A stretch of DNA of 13,137 nucleotides from Pseudomonadota bacterium (GTDB lineage: Bacteria > Pseudomonadota > Gammaproteobacteria > Steroidobacterales > Steroidobacteraceae), in assembly GCA_023433515.1 (NCBI GenBank), contig JAEZCN010000166.1:1-13137 (forward strand), read 5' to 3'. The notes under the pieces were generated by a model. That model saw nothing but the letters and a program-made list of their open reading frames with translations. It ran no database searches and was not told the DNA's origin. Positions 6,600 to 13,137 of the stretch are shown here, one piece after another. Both the position numbers and the translations under genes were made by a program. The first letter of the stretch is position 1, and each line of letters opens with the position of its first letter.

Positions 6600-8140
6600 G
6601 CGTTGGTCCCGGACTTCATGGGCATGGGATCCGCCGGGCAATACTGCTTCAGGAATTCCTCGTGCGACGGCATGCGCAGCGCCGCGCTCTGCACCTGTTC
6701 GCGGATCCGCGCGAGGCTCGACGCGACCTCCGCGTCGTTGGGCGCATCCGCGCGCAGGTCGTAGCCAGTCGGCATCACGCGTTGTCCGAAGTAGACCGCG
6801 AGCCAGCTCGGCTCGAGGAACAGGCCGTCCTTGTAAGTGACCACGCGCGCGCGCTCGCGGAACAGCTCCATCTTGTGCGCGAGGCTGTCCGGGATACGCA
6901 TCGTCCGGCAGTAGTTCCAGATCGGCGCGTCGTCGCGTTCGGTGGCGTGGTAGTGGAGGATCAGGAAGTCGCGCACCCGGTCGTATTCCATCTCGATCCA
7001 GCGATTGAAGCCATCGACCGTGCGCGGATCGAACTCGTGCCGCATCGCGGCCTTGTCGGTCAGGTAGTCGATCAGCGTCGTTATCGCGATCTGGATCAGG
7101 TAGATGCTGGTGGACTCGAGGGGTTCGAGGAATCCGCCCGCGAGCCCGATGGCGACGACGTTGCGATTCCAGGTCTTGCGGCGCCGGCCGGCCGTGAAGC
7201 GCACCGGCCGTGGCGAGGCGAGCGCCTTGCCGTCGAGCCGCGAGAGTAGTCTGGCGGCCGCCTCGTCGTCGCTGATGAAGTTGCTGCCGTACACGTAGCC
7301 GTTACCCGTGCGGTGCTGCAGCGGGATGCGCCACTGCCAGCCCGCCTCGCGCGCCGTCGCGCGCGTGTACGGCGTGAGCGGCCCCGTGTTCTCGCAGGGC
7401 ACGGCCATCGCACGGTCGCAGGGTAGCCAGTGGGTCCAGTCGTCGTATCCCGTCTCGAGCGCCTGTTCGATGAGCAGGCCGCGGAAACCCGAGCAATCGA
7501 TGAACAGGTCGCCCGCGACGACCTCGCCGCTGTCGAGCTTCACCGACTCGACCCGGCCATCCTCGCCGTTGAGCTGCACGTCGACGACCTTCGCGTCGGT
7601 GCGTCGCACGCCTTTCGCCTCGGAGAAACCGCGCAGGTACTGGGCATACAAGGAGGCGTCGAACTGAAACGCATATCCGAACGTGGACATGACGTGGGTC
7701 GGATCCTCCGAGGGCAGCGCGAACTTGTTCATGCGCGACGCCACGATCGGCAGCGAGTAGTCGTCGATGGACGTGTTGTCGCCGGCGGCGCGTCGCCGCA
7801 ACCAGTAGTGATGGAACGGCACGCCGCCGAGGCGCGAACCGTATGCGCCGAAGGGATGGATGTAGCTGTCGCCGATCCGGCCCCAGTTCACGAACTCGAT
7901 GCCGAGCTTGAACGTCGCCTGGGTCTTCGCCATCGATTCGCGCTCGTCGATGCCGATGCGCTTGTTGAAGTAGCGGATGTGCGGCAGCGTGGCCTCGCCG
8001 ACGCCCACGATGCCGATCTCACTCGACTCGATCAGGCGCAGTTCCACCTGGGTGGACTTGAACACGGATGAGAAGGCCGCGGCGGTCATCCAGCCGGCCG
8101 TGCCGCCGCCGACGATCACGATCCTGAGCGGTGATGTCAC
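6596..8140 (-). CDS. FAD-dependent tryptophan-halogenase-like enzyme A
   Basis: The product is 514 residues from the GTG at 8140 (first residues MTSPLRIVIVGGGTAGWM). All halogenase hallmarks are present: Rossmann GGGTAG (11-16), VGVGEATLPHI (45-55), catalytic K78 in ATFKLGIEFVNW, DCSG (215-218), WQWRIP (268-273) and the Glu-Ser pair E342-S343 in FLEPLESTSIYL. The GTG is preferred because GGGGGA lies 8 bases upstream. A longer frame from ATG 8203 would begin inside the terminator stem and add 21 residues unlike the family. Long blocks match enzyme C (HWLPCDRAMAVPC, EAGWQWRIPLQHR, FLEPLESTSI), so A and C are close paralogues flanking divergent B. A is the first gene of the coupled operon and lies behind the receptor gene and its terminator. 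It is a cytoplasmic enzyme with unknown substrate that needs a flavin reductase supplied from elsewhere. Confidence 0.93.
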   Translation of the reverse strand: MTSPLRIVIVGGGTAGWMTAAAFSSVFKSTQVELRLIESSEIGIVGVGEATLPHIRYFNKRIGIDERESMAKTQATFKLGIEFVNWGRIGDSYIHPFGAYGSRLGGVPFHHYWLRRRAAGDNTSIDDYSLPIVASRMNKFALPSEDPTHVMSTFGYAFQFDASLYAQYLRGFSEAKGVRRTDAKVVDVQLNGEDGRVESVKLDSGEVVAGDLFIDCSGFRGLLIEQALETGYDDWTHWLPCDRAMAVPCENTGPLTPYTRATAREAGWQWRIPLQHRTGNGYVYGSNFISDDEAAARLLSRLDGKALASPRPVRFTAGRRRKTWNRNVVAIGLAGGFLEPLESTSIYLIQIAITTLIDYLTDKAAMRHEFDPRTVDGFNRWIEMEYDRVRDFLILHYHATERDDAPIWNYCRTMRIPDSLAHKMELFRERARVVTYKDGLFLEPSWLAVYFGQRVMPTGYDLRADAPNDAEVASSLARIREQVQSAALRMPSHEEFLKQYCPADPMPMKSGTNA

Positions 8141-8148
8141 CTTCGATG

Positions 8149-8154
8149 TCCCCC
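8149..8154 (-). promoter_or_regulatory. Shine-Dalgarno site fixing the GTG start of halogenase A
   Basis: GGGGGA on the minus strand lies 8 bases before GTG 8140. It lies past the terminator hairpin and its T-rich tail, so it stays on any transcript that reads through or starts at the hairpin. Confidence 0.6.
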
Positions 8155-8162
8155 GGGCCGCC

Positions 8163-8201
8163 GTAAAGAAAAGGGCGCGCCGTATCGTATACGGCGCGCC
8201 C
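8163..8201 (-). terminator. Intrinsic terminator after the receptor gene
   Basis: A perfect 13-base-pair inverted repeat (GGGCGCGCCGTAT at 8173-8185, loop 8186-8188, mirrored arm 8189-8201) lies 24 bases after the receptor stop. On the minus strand the stem is followed at once by TTTTCTTTA, a classic Rho-independent layout. On the plus strand no T-run follows, so it works only for minus-strand transcription. Only 32 bases separate the stem from the GTG of halogenase A, so the hairpin may act as an attenuator between the receptor and the halogenase operon. Confidence 0.9.
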
Positions 8202-8225
8202 ATTTAGCTCAGCTATGAGCCAGCG

Positions 8226-11200
8226 TTACTGGATGCGGTACCGGACGCCGAGCTGCAGGCGCATGTCGTTCGTGAACCACGAACGCGGCAGCTGCAGACC
8301 TTCCTGGTTCACCTGCTGACGCAGGACCGTTTCCTCTTCGGTCAGGTTCTGAACGTCTAGGAAGACGTCCCAGGCGCTCGACGGCTTGTAGTGGAACGAA
8401 GCGTCGAGCTGTCCGTAGGCCTCCTGCCAGATGGGCAGCTTGATACAGCAGTCCGCCTGGCTGATGAGGTAATCGTCGCGCCAGTTGTACGCGAGACGCG
8501 CCGAGTACTTCTCCTGCTCGAACATCAACACGAGGTTCGCCGCCTTCTCCGAGAAGCCTTCGAGCGGCAGGTCAGTGAACGAGATGTTCGTGTCCTGCGT
8601 TACCGTGCCGCCACCCGAAACGATGGTCAGGCCCGAGTTGCTCACGCCCTGGTTGTCCACCAGCGTGACGTTCGCCTGCAGGCCGATGCCGTTCCACGGC
8701 TCGGGCAGTCGATCGAAGAACGTCTGGTAGGCGAGTTCGACACCCTTGATCTTCGCGCCATCCGCGTTGACCGGGCGCGTGACGTTCACGGTGCGCGTGA
8801 CACCATTGTTCGTCAGCTGCTCGTCCGACGAAGCCTTCACGATGTAGTCGTTGAACTTCTTGTAGAACAACGCCGCGGTGAACGATCCCGAGCTCGAGAA
8901 GTACCACTCGTAGGTCAGGTCGAGCATGTCGGCCGTCGTCGGCTTGAGCGTCGGATTACCCGTGTCCGCCGTGTAGCGCGGAGTCCAGGCCACCGGCGTG
9001 CTTTCGCAGTCACCCGGGACGCTCCACGTGACCGTGCCGGACGCGCAATCGCCCTGGTCGACACCGACCGTGTAGTAGAACTTCAACAGACCCATGTCCG
9101 CACGCGAGAGAGCACGCGACGCGGCGAAGCGCACGAACTGCTCGTCGGTGAAGCCGAAGCGCACGTTGAAGCTGGGCAGGATGTTCGTGTGCGAAGCACC
9201 GCCCACGGCCTGGTACGAGCCCTGGTTCATGAACGCGATGTCGTCGGCCGTCGCCAGGCTGCGCGGATTGATATCCGGCGCTTCCGGAGTCGGCGGGCTC
9301 GGCGCGGTGTACAGCGGGAACTGCGCGCCGCCCGTCGAAGACGTCTCGGTCTTCACCCAGCGGACGCCGATGTTGCCGCGCACGTTGACGCTGCCCCAGT
9401 TCGTTTCATCGTTGCCGAACTTGAGCATCACGTATGCGGCGCGCGTGTCTTCCGTAACGTCCAGCATTTCGACCGGGCAGTAGAGACCGGACGGACTGTT
9501 GACGTCCTGGGCGCAGGCGCGCTCGGCCAGCGCGACCCAGCTGTTGCTGCGGCCGTTGCCGTACAACGAGCGGGTGGCGTTGTAGTTGCTGACGATGCCG
9601 TAGTCCGGATGGAGGAAATTTCCGCCCGCATAGACACCGCCGCCGACCATGTCGGAGCCGAGGTTCTTCACCACAGAGGTGTTCTGCCACATGCCCTGGT
9701 TGAGGAAGAACGGGACGTCGTCCTGGAGACCCCAAAGCGGCTGCACCGAGCCCCAGTTGTAGGTAGTCCAGTTGACCTGCTGATCGCGATCGGCCGTGCG
9801 TACACCGACGCGCAGCGAATCGAGCCAGCCCTTTTCGATGTGGATGTCCGCGTCGATACGCGCGGCGATTTCGTCGCCGAAGCTGTTCTCCGCGTGTTCC
9901 ATCGACCATTCTTTGAAGTAGTTCTGCGGATCGTCGTAGCCGCCCGGCGTCCAGCCATAACCCGTGGGCTGGCGGAACTCGAACTGCGGCTTGCCGCCGC
10001 TGATGTCGAGATACAGGTCGGTCGCCGTCTTGTTGTTGGCGCTGTTGTCGAAGTTGACGACAGACGACTTGATCTTCTGAACGTCGAAGTTGAGGCCGAG
10101 GCGCTCGTTCACGTTCCAGCGCAGGTTCAGCGAGTAGTCCTCGGTGAGGTTGGTCTGCGTCGAGTAGCGGGTATCGGCGCTGAGGCCCGCGCCACGCGTC
10201 GCCGGGCAGGGCTTGTTGGCGCTGCCGCCCCACGAGTAGCAAACCCAGTCCGGGCTGTTGGCCAGATCGCCCTGGCGATAACCATCCGGATGCGCGATCG
10301 TCGGGAAGTTGGTCGGGCCGGCCCAGCCATCGCCCACGTCGTTGATGACGCCGCGCACGAATACGCCGCGGCTGTCGAATTCGTGAGCCGGCGTTCCGTC
10401 GGGATGACGGTTGAACTCGGAATTCAGCACCAGGGCCTGCGGCTGCTGCGAATCACCGACGCCCGCCGTCAGCGAATACTCTTCCCAGTCGTTCTGATAC
10501 TCGGAACGGTTGTACTGGAAGGTGGCGGTCACCGCTTCCTCGGGGCTGCGGTATTGACCGGCGAGCGACGCGCCCTTGCGGGTACGGAAGTAGGTGTTCT
10601 TGCGCAGATCGACGCCGCCCGGCAGCCACTTCGTGCCGCCGCCGTAAGCGTCGACGTCGGTCGCGTTGAAGAAGCGGAGCAGCTGGACGCCCTGCGACTC
10701 GGTGACCACTTCGGAGTAGGCGGCATTCGCCATCAGGCCGAACTCGCCGACGCCGGTGTCCCAGCGGTTGCTCATGAGGATGGAGCCGGCCGGCTTGGTT
10801 TCCCCGGCCAGCGTGCCCATGCCCATTTCGGCCGAGAACGCGGCCACGAAACCTTCGGAATCGAACGGCACGTGCGTGCGCAGGTTGACCGTGCCGGCGA
10901 GACCACCTTCGATCATGTCGGCGGTCATGTTCTTGTACGTGTCGACGCCGGCCATGAGCTCGGGCGATACGTCGCCGAACGACAGACCGCGCGAGCTGTT
11001 CGCGTTGAAGCTGTCGCGGCCGTTGAACTCGCTGCGCACCTGCGGCAGACCGCGCACGACGACGCCAGAGGGCTCGGCGGAGAAGTGCGAGGTGTCGCCC
11101 GACGCCGCGAAGCGCGTGACGGTGACGCCGGTCATGCGCTGCAGCGCTTCCGCGACGGACTTGTCGGGGAAGGCACCGATATCGGTGGCGGTGATGGAGT

Positions 11201-11450
11201 CGACGACGGTGTCGGCTTCCCGCTTGATTTCCTGCGACGTCTGCAGAGCCTTGCGGATACCTGTGACCAGGATTTCCGTCATTTCTTCCTGGCTCTTCGT
11301 CGTCGTCGCGTTGTCGTTGGCGTCCTGTTCCTGGCCCATGGCGAACGGCGCCAGCAAACCGGCACCAACCGCGAAAATGGCCAATTCCTTTACGCGCGAT
11401 GATTGCGCGCACGCGGCTTCACGCCGCAACTTTCTCGTTGCTTTGGACAC
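8226..11450 (-). CDS. TonB-dependent outer-membrane receptor
   Basis: The product is 1074 residues, in the range of the large Xanthomonas/Caulobacter-type TonB-dependent receptors. The N-terminus is basic, followed by a hydrophobic signal core (about residues 20-38, LAIFAVGAGLLAPFAMG), a TonB-box-like EEMTEILVTG (55-64), and a plug domain (about 65-195) with IGAFPDKSVAEALQRMTGV and GGLAGTVNLRT. The rest is a beta-barrel rich in aromatic and Asn/Gly/Ser repeats, with WDVFLDVQNLTEEE near the end. The final residues GVRYRIQ lack the usual terminal aromatic, though Y and I sit just before it. Close cysteine pairs occur at 404/415, 646/658, 802/815 and 1001/1002 in predicted loops. Role: energy-dependent uptake of an unidentified ligand across the outer membrane. 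The start is GTG 11450, supported by AGGGGGG 7 bases upstream; no in-frame ATG lies before the signal core. A terminator follows the gene. Confidence 0.93.
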   Translation of the reverse strand: MSKATRKLRREAACAQSSRVKELAIFAVGAGLLAPFAMGQEQDANDNATTTKSQEEMTEILVTGIRKALQTSQEIKREADTVVDSITATDIGAFPDKSVAEALQRMTGVTVTRFAASGDTSHFSAEPSGVVVRGLPQVRSEFNGRDSFNANSSRGLSFGDVSPELMAGVDTYKNMTADMIEGGLAGTVNLRTHVPFDSEGFVAAFSAEMGMGTLAGETKPAGSILMSNRWDTGVGEFGLMANAAYSEVVTESQGVQLLRFFNATDVDAYGGGTKWLPGGVDLRKNTYFRTRKGASLAGQYRSPEEAVTATFQYNRSEYQNDWEEYSLTAGVGDSQQPQALVLNSEFNRHPDGTPAHEFDSRGVFVRGVINDVGDGWAGPTNFPTIAHPDGYRQGDLANSPDWVCYSWGGSANKPCPATRGAGLSADTRYSTQTNLTEDYSLNLRWNVNERLGLNFDVQKIKSSVVNFDNSANNKTATDLYLDISGGKPQFEFRQPTGYGWTPGGYDDPQNYFKEWSMEHAENSFGDEIAARIDADIHIEKGWLDSLRVGVRTADRDQQVNWTTYNWGSVQPLWGLQDDVPFFLNQGMWQNTSVVKNLGSDMVGGGVYAGGNFLHPDYGIVSNYNATRSLYGNGRSNSWVALAERACAQDVNSPSGLYCPVEMLDVTEDTRAAYVMLKFGNDETNWGSVNVRGNIGVRWVKTETSSTGGAQFPLYTAPSPPTPEAPDINPRSLATADDIAFMNQGSYQAVGGASHTNILPSFNVRFGFTDEQFVRFAASRALSRADMGLLKFYYTVGVDQGDCASGTVTWSVPGDCESTPVAWTPRYTADTGNPTLKPTTADMLDLTYEWYFSSSGSFTAALFYKKFNDYIVKASSDEQLTNNGVTRTVNVTRPVNADGAKIKGVELAYQTFFDRLPEPWNGIGLQANVTLVDNQGVSNSGLTIVSGGGTVTQDTNISFTDLPLEGFSEKAANLVLMFEQEKYSARLAYNWRDDYLISQADCCIKLPIWQEAYGQLDASFHYKPSSAWDVFLDVQNLTEEETVLRQQVNQEGLQLPRSWFTNDMRLQLGVRYRIQ

Positions 11451-11457
11451 TGCAATG

Positions 11458-11464
11458 CCCCCCT
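11458..11464 (-). promoter_or_regulatory. Shine-Dalgarno site of the receptor gene
   Basis: AGGGGGG on the minus strand stands 7 bases before GTG 11450. It is the main support for this non-ATG start, which yields a complete signal peptide. Confidence 0.65.
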
Positions 11465-11519
11465 GTAAGAACTGTTACGGTCTAAATCAGAATTCGATAA
11501 CCGATTTGTAGTTTTGCCG

Positions 11520-11547
11520 AGTGTAGCCAGATCGTATGCACAAGCAA
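11520..11547 (-). promoter_or_regulatory. Possible sigma-70-type promoter of the receptor gene
   Basis: On the minus strand TTGCTT (11542-11547) and TACACT (11520-11525) are separated by 16 bases. They match the -35 and -10 consensus at 3 and 4 of 6 positions. The start point would leave a leader of about 60 bases before GTG 11450, which is reasonable for a regulated receptor. The match is moderate and chance cannot be excluded. Confidence 0.3.
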
Positions 11548-11632
11548 GGGCCGATTCACGAAAAGTTGCGAGTGTGCCGCATGTCTCGGCAGGTCAATTC
11601 TTGGCGTGTTCCATGCACTTGATTTTCGCGAA

Positions 11633-13137
11633 ATGGTGACATCGGTGGGTGACCACGAGCAGTTGCAACACATTGTTTTTCTTGTTAATTCCGGCGATCT
11701 CGCGGCGGCGGCCCAGACCGCCGCGACTTTGCGGGACAAGGCAATGTCGTGCGAGGCGTGGCGCCTCGTGAGTCGCGCGAATGCAAATTTGCAACGCTGG
11801 ACGGAGGCGCGGTCCGCGATCGATATCGCACTGCAGCAACGACCCGGTTCGACCGAAATTCGCGGCGAGCGTGCGGTGCTGCTGGGGGAAATGGGCCTCG
11901 CTGACGAATCGCTCGCGGAGCTCGCGGTGCTCGCGCGCGAGAATCCCGACTCGCCGCGGTGGTTAGGTCACTGGTGCCGCGCGCTGCAGTTCGCCGGTAG
12001 ATGGAACGAGGCGGAAGCGCACGTCGAGGACGCATTGCGTCGCTGGCCGCTCGACGTGCCGTTGCACGCCCTGCTGATCGAACTACGCTGGCAACGCGGC
12101 GCGGGAGCGGAAGCGACGCGGGTGCTCGAGCGCGCGATCGAGGCTCAACCCGAAGCGCCGCAGTTGCGCCTGGTCGCCGCCGATCATCTGCGCAACGCAG
12201 GCTTCACCGAGCGGGCTCTCGACTTGCTGGAAGGCGGATTGCGCATCGCCCCGGGATCCGCGGCGTTCCTGACTTCGATCGGCGTGCTGATCGATGCGCT
12301 GGATCGGCCGCTCGAGGCATTGCCGTACCTGCGCGCGGCGATCGCGCGTTCGCCGCAATCCGTGCCGGCGCAGCGCAATCTCGTGCCCACGCTGCTGCGC
12401 ACCGGCGCGGGCGCGGAAGCACTCGCGCTCACCGACTCACTACTCGCGCGCTCGCCGGACGATCAGCAGCTCATCGCGTATCGCGCGACGGCCTTGCGCC
12501 TGCTGGGACGCGAGGAGTACCGGCGACTGTACGACTATGAGCGGCTCGTGCGCGTGTACCGGCTGCATCCAGCCGATGGCGACATCGCGTCCTTCAACAC
12601 GGCCTTCGCGCGGGAGTTGTCCGCGCTGCATCGCGCGCAACGCCGGCCGCTGGCGCAGAGCCTGCGCGGCGGCACGCAGACCGAGCGCCACCTGCCCGCG
12701 GACAATCCGCTCGTGGCGCGATTCTTCGCGATGCTCGACGCGCCGATCCGCGACTACATCTCGCGATTGCGCCCCGACCAAGATCATCCGGTCGATCGGC
12801 GCAGGCGCGCCGGCGGCGGCTACAGACTATCGGGATCATGGTCGGTGCAATTGCAGCCCGGCGGATTCCACCTCGATCACGTGCACCCGCGCGGCTGGCT
12901 GAGCTCGGCGTACTACGTGGAGTTGCCGACCGAGGTGGCAGGCACGTCGCGCGCGGGATGGATCAAGTTCGGTGAATCCGGTGTGCCGCTCGCCGCGTGT
13001 CCGCCCGAGCACTTCGTCAAACCGGAACCGGGAACGCTGGTGCTGTTCCCGTCATACATGTGGCACGGCACGGTCGCAATCAGCGAAGGGGGGCGGGGCC
13101 GGGCGCGCCGCGGCGGCGGGGGGGGGGGGGGCGGGCG
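11633..13137 (+). CDS. TPR protein with C-terminal 2OG-Fe(II) oxygenase domain, 3' truncated
   Basis: The frame is open to the right edge, giving at least 501 codons. Residues about 10-290 are a run of seven to eight TPR-like helix pairs (for example RWTEARSAIDIALQQRPGS and EALPYLRAAIARSPQSVPAQ), a protein-binding scaffold. A C-terminal dioxygenase domain follows: GGFHLDHVHPRGWLSSAYYV (residues 410-429) and later KPEPGTLVLFPSYMWHGTV with distal H478. This matches the putative 2OG-Fe(II) oxygenase family (2OG-FeII_Oxy_5) often fused to TPRs. The last visible residues after MWHGTVAIS are nearly all Gly/Arg and do not fit the family ending, so they probably reflect bad sequence. The ATG at 11633 has no clear Shine-Dalgarno site; in-frame GTG codons at 11606, 11636 and 11645 are alternatives. 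No signal peptide is seen. The gene diverges from the receptor, suggesting shared control. Substrate unknown. Confidence 0.85.
   Translation, partial: MVTSVGDHEQLQHIVFLVNSGDLAAAAQTAATLRDKAMSCEAWRLVSRANANLQRWTEARSAIDIALQQRPGSTEIRGERAVLLGEMGLADESLAELAVLARENPDSPRWLGHWCRALQFAGRWNEAEAHVEDALRRWPLDVPLHALLIELRWQRGAGAEATRVLERAIEAQPEAPQLRLVAADHLRNAGFTERALDLLEGGLRIAPGSAAFLTSIGVLIDALDRPLEALPYLRAAIARSPQSVPAQRNLVPTLLRTGAGAEALALTDSLLARSPDDQQLIAYRATALRLLGREEYRRLYDYERLVRVYRLHPADGDIASFNTAFARELSALHRAQRRPLAQSLRGGTQTERHLPADNPLVARFFAMLDAPIRDYISRLRPDQDHPVDRRRRAGGGYRLSGSWSVQLQPGGFHLDHVHPRGWLSSAYYVELPTEVAGTSRAGWIKFGESGVPLAACPPEHFVKPEPGTLVLFPSYMWHGTVAISEGGRGRARRGGGGGGGG
13088..13137. other. Probable low-quality sequence at the right edge
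   Basis: The final 50 bases contain only G and C, with 14 consecutive G at 13118-13131. The encoded residues become Gly/Arg only and break from the oxygenase family pattern. This looks like a homopolymer or dark-cycle sequencing artefact at a contig end, not biology. Confidence 0.75.

Larger units (their letters stand above)
11451..11632. other. Divergent intergenic region
   Basis: These 182 bases between the receptor and TPR-oxygenase starts are clearly richer in A and T than the surrounding genes, so they are the likely home of promoters for both directions. I see a possible minus-strand promoter, and a short inverted repeat GTAA-N6-TTAC at 11465-11478 inside the receptor leader. I found no convincing large operator, riboswitch or small gene. 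It is the longest gene-free stretch in the window. Confidence 0.6.

Noticed and set aside
8391..11402. A 1003-codon open frame on the plus strand opposite the receptor gene
   Set aside because: Its product is Arg/Val/Glu-rich low-complexity sequence with no motif. It is the usual by-product of high-GC third-position bias opposite a real gene, which here has a signal peptide, plug and barrel.
11465..11478. Inverted repeat GTAA-N6-TTAC in the receptor leader as a possible operator
   Set aside because: The arms are only 4 bases, no second copy is seen, and no regulator gene lies in the window.
11601..11617. Sigma-54-like element with GG and GC at the right spacing before the TPR-oxygenase gene
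   Set aside because: Several consensus positions mismatch, and a start point 12 bases downstream would leave only about 6 bases before the ATG. A chance match is more likely.

Overview
The window is GC-rich, densely packed bacterial DNA. A TonB-dependent outer-membrane receptor, Shine-Dalgarno sites and yajQ point to a Gram-negative proteobacterium. The combination of a large receptor with tandem tryptophan-halogenase-like genes is the kind seen in Xanthomonadales, Steroidobacter relatives and Caulobacterales. That placement is inference; no rRNA or other taxonomic marker is present.

Layout. (1) 1-3002, plus strand: the 3' part of a HerA/VirB4-like P-loop ATPase gene, a small glycine-rich DUF2780-like gene and yajQ, closely spaced like a housekeeping operon. 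(2) 2999-8140, minus strand: four genes joined by three successive 4-base ATGA overlaps. In transcription order they are halogenase A (6596-8140), a degenerate halogenase-like flavoprotein B (5094-6599), halogenase C (3562-5097) and a short prolyl-4-hydroxylase-like 2-oxoglutarate/Fe(II) oxygenase (2999-3565). (3) 8163-8201: a strong intrinsic terminator, oriented minus, between the receptor and this operon. (4) 8226-11450, minus strand: a 1074-residue TonB-dependent receptor. (5) 11451-11632: a 182-base AT-richer divergent intergenic region. (6) 11633 to the right edge, plus strand: a TPR protein with a C-terminal 2OG-Fe(II) oxygenase domain, cut by the window edge. Its last 50 bases contain no A or T and look like sequencing or assembly artefact.

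How the genes may work together (inference): the receptor would bring a ligand through the outer membrane. Halogenases A and C keep all recognised catalytic motifs and could halogenate an indole-type or peptide-borne aromatic group in the cytoplasm. B keeps the fold but has lost the catalytic Glu-Ser pair and the Rossmann glycine pattern, so it looks like a non-halogenating partner or an altered oxidase. Two unrelated 2OG-Fe(II) oxygenases, one at the operon end and one divergent with a TPR scaffold, suggest coupled hydroxylation. No flavin reductase, precursor peptide or regulator is visible in the window. The most unusual item is the catalytically stripped halogenase between two intact ones in a translationally coupled operon whose first gene lies directly behind a terminator.
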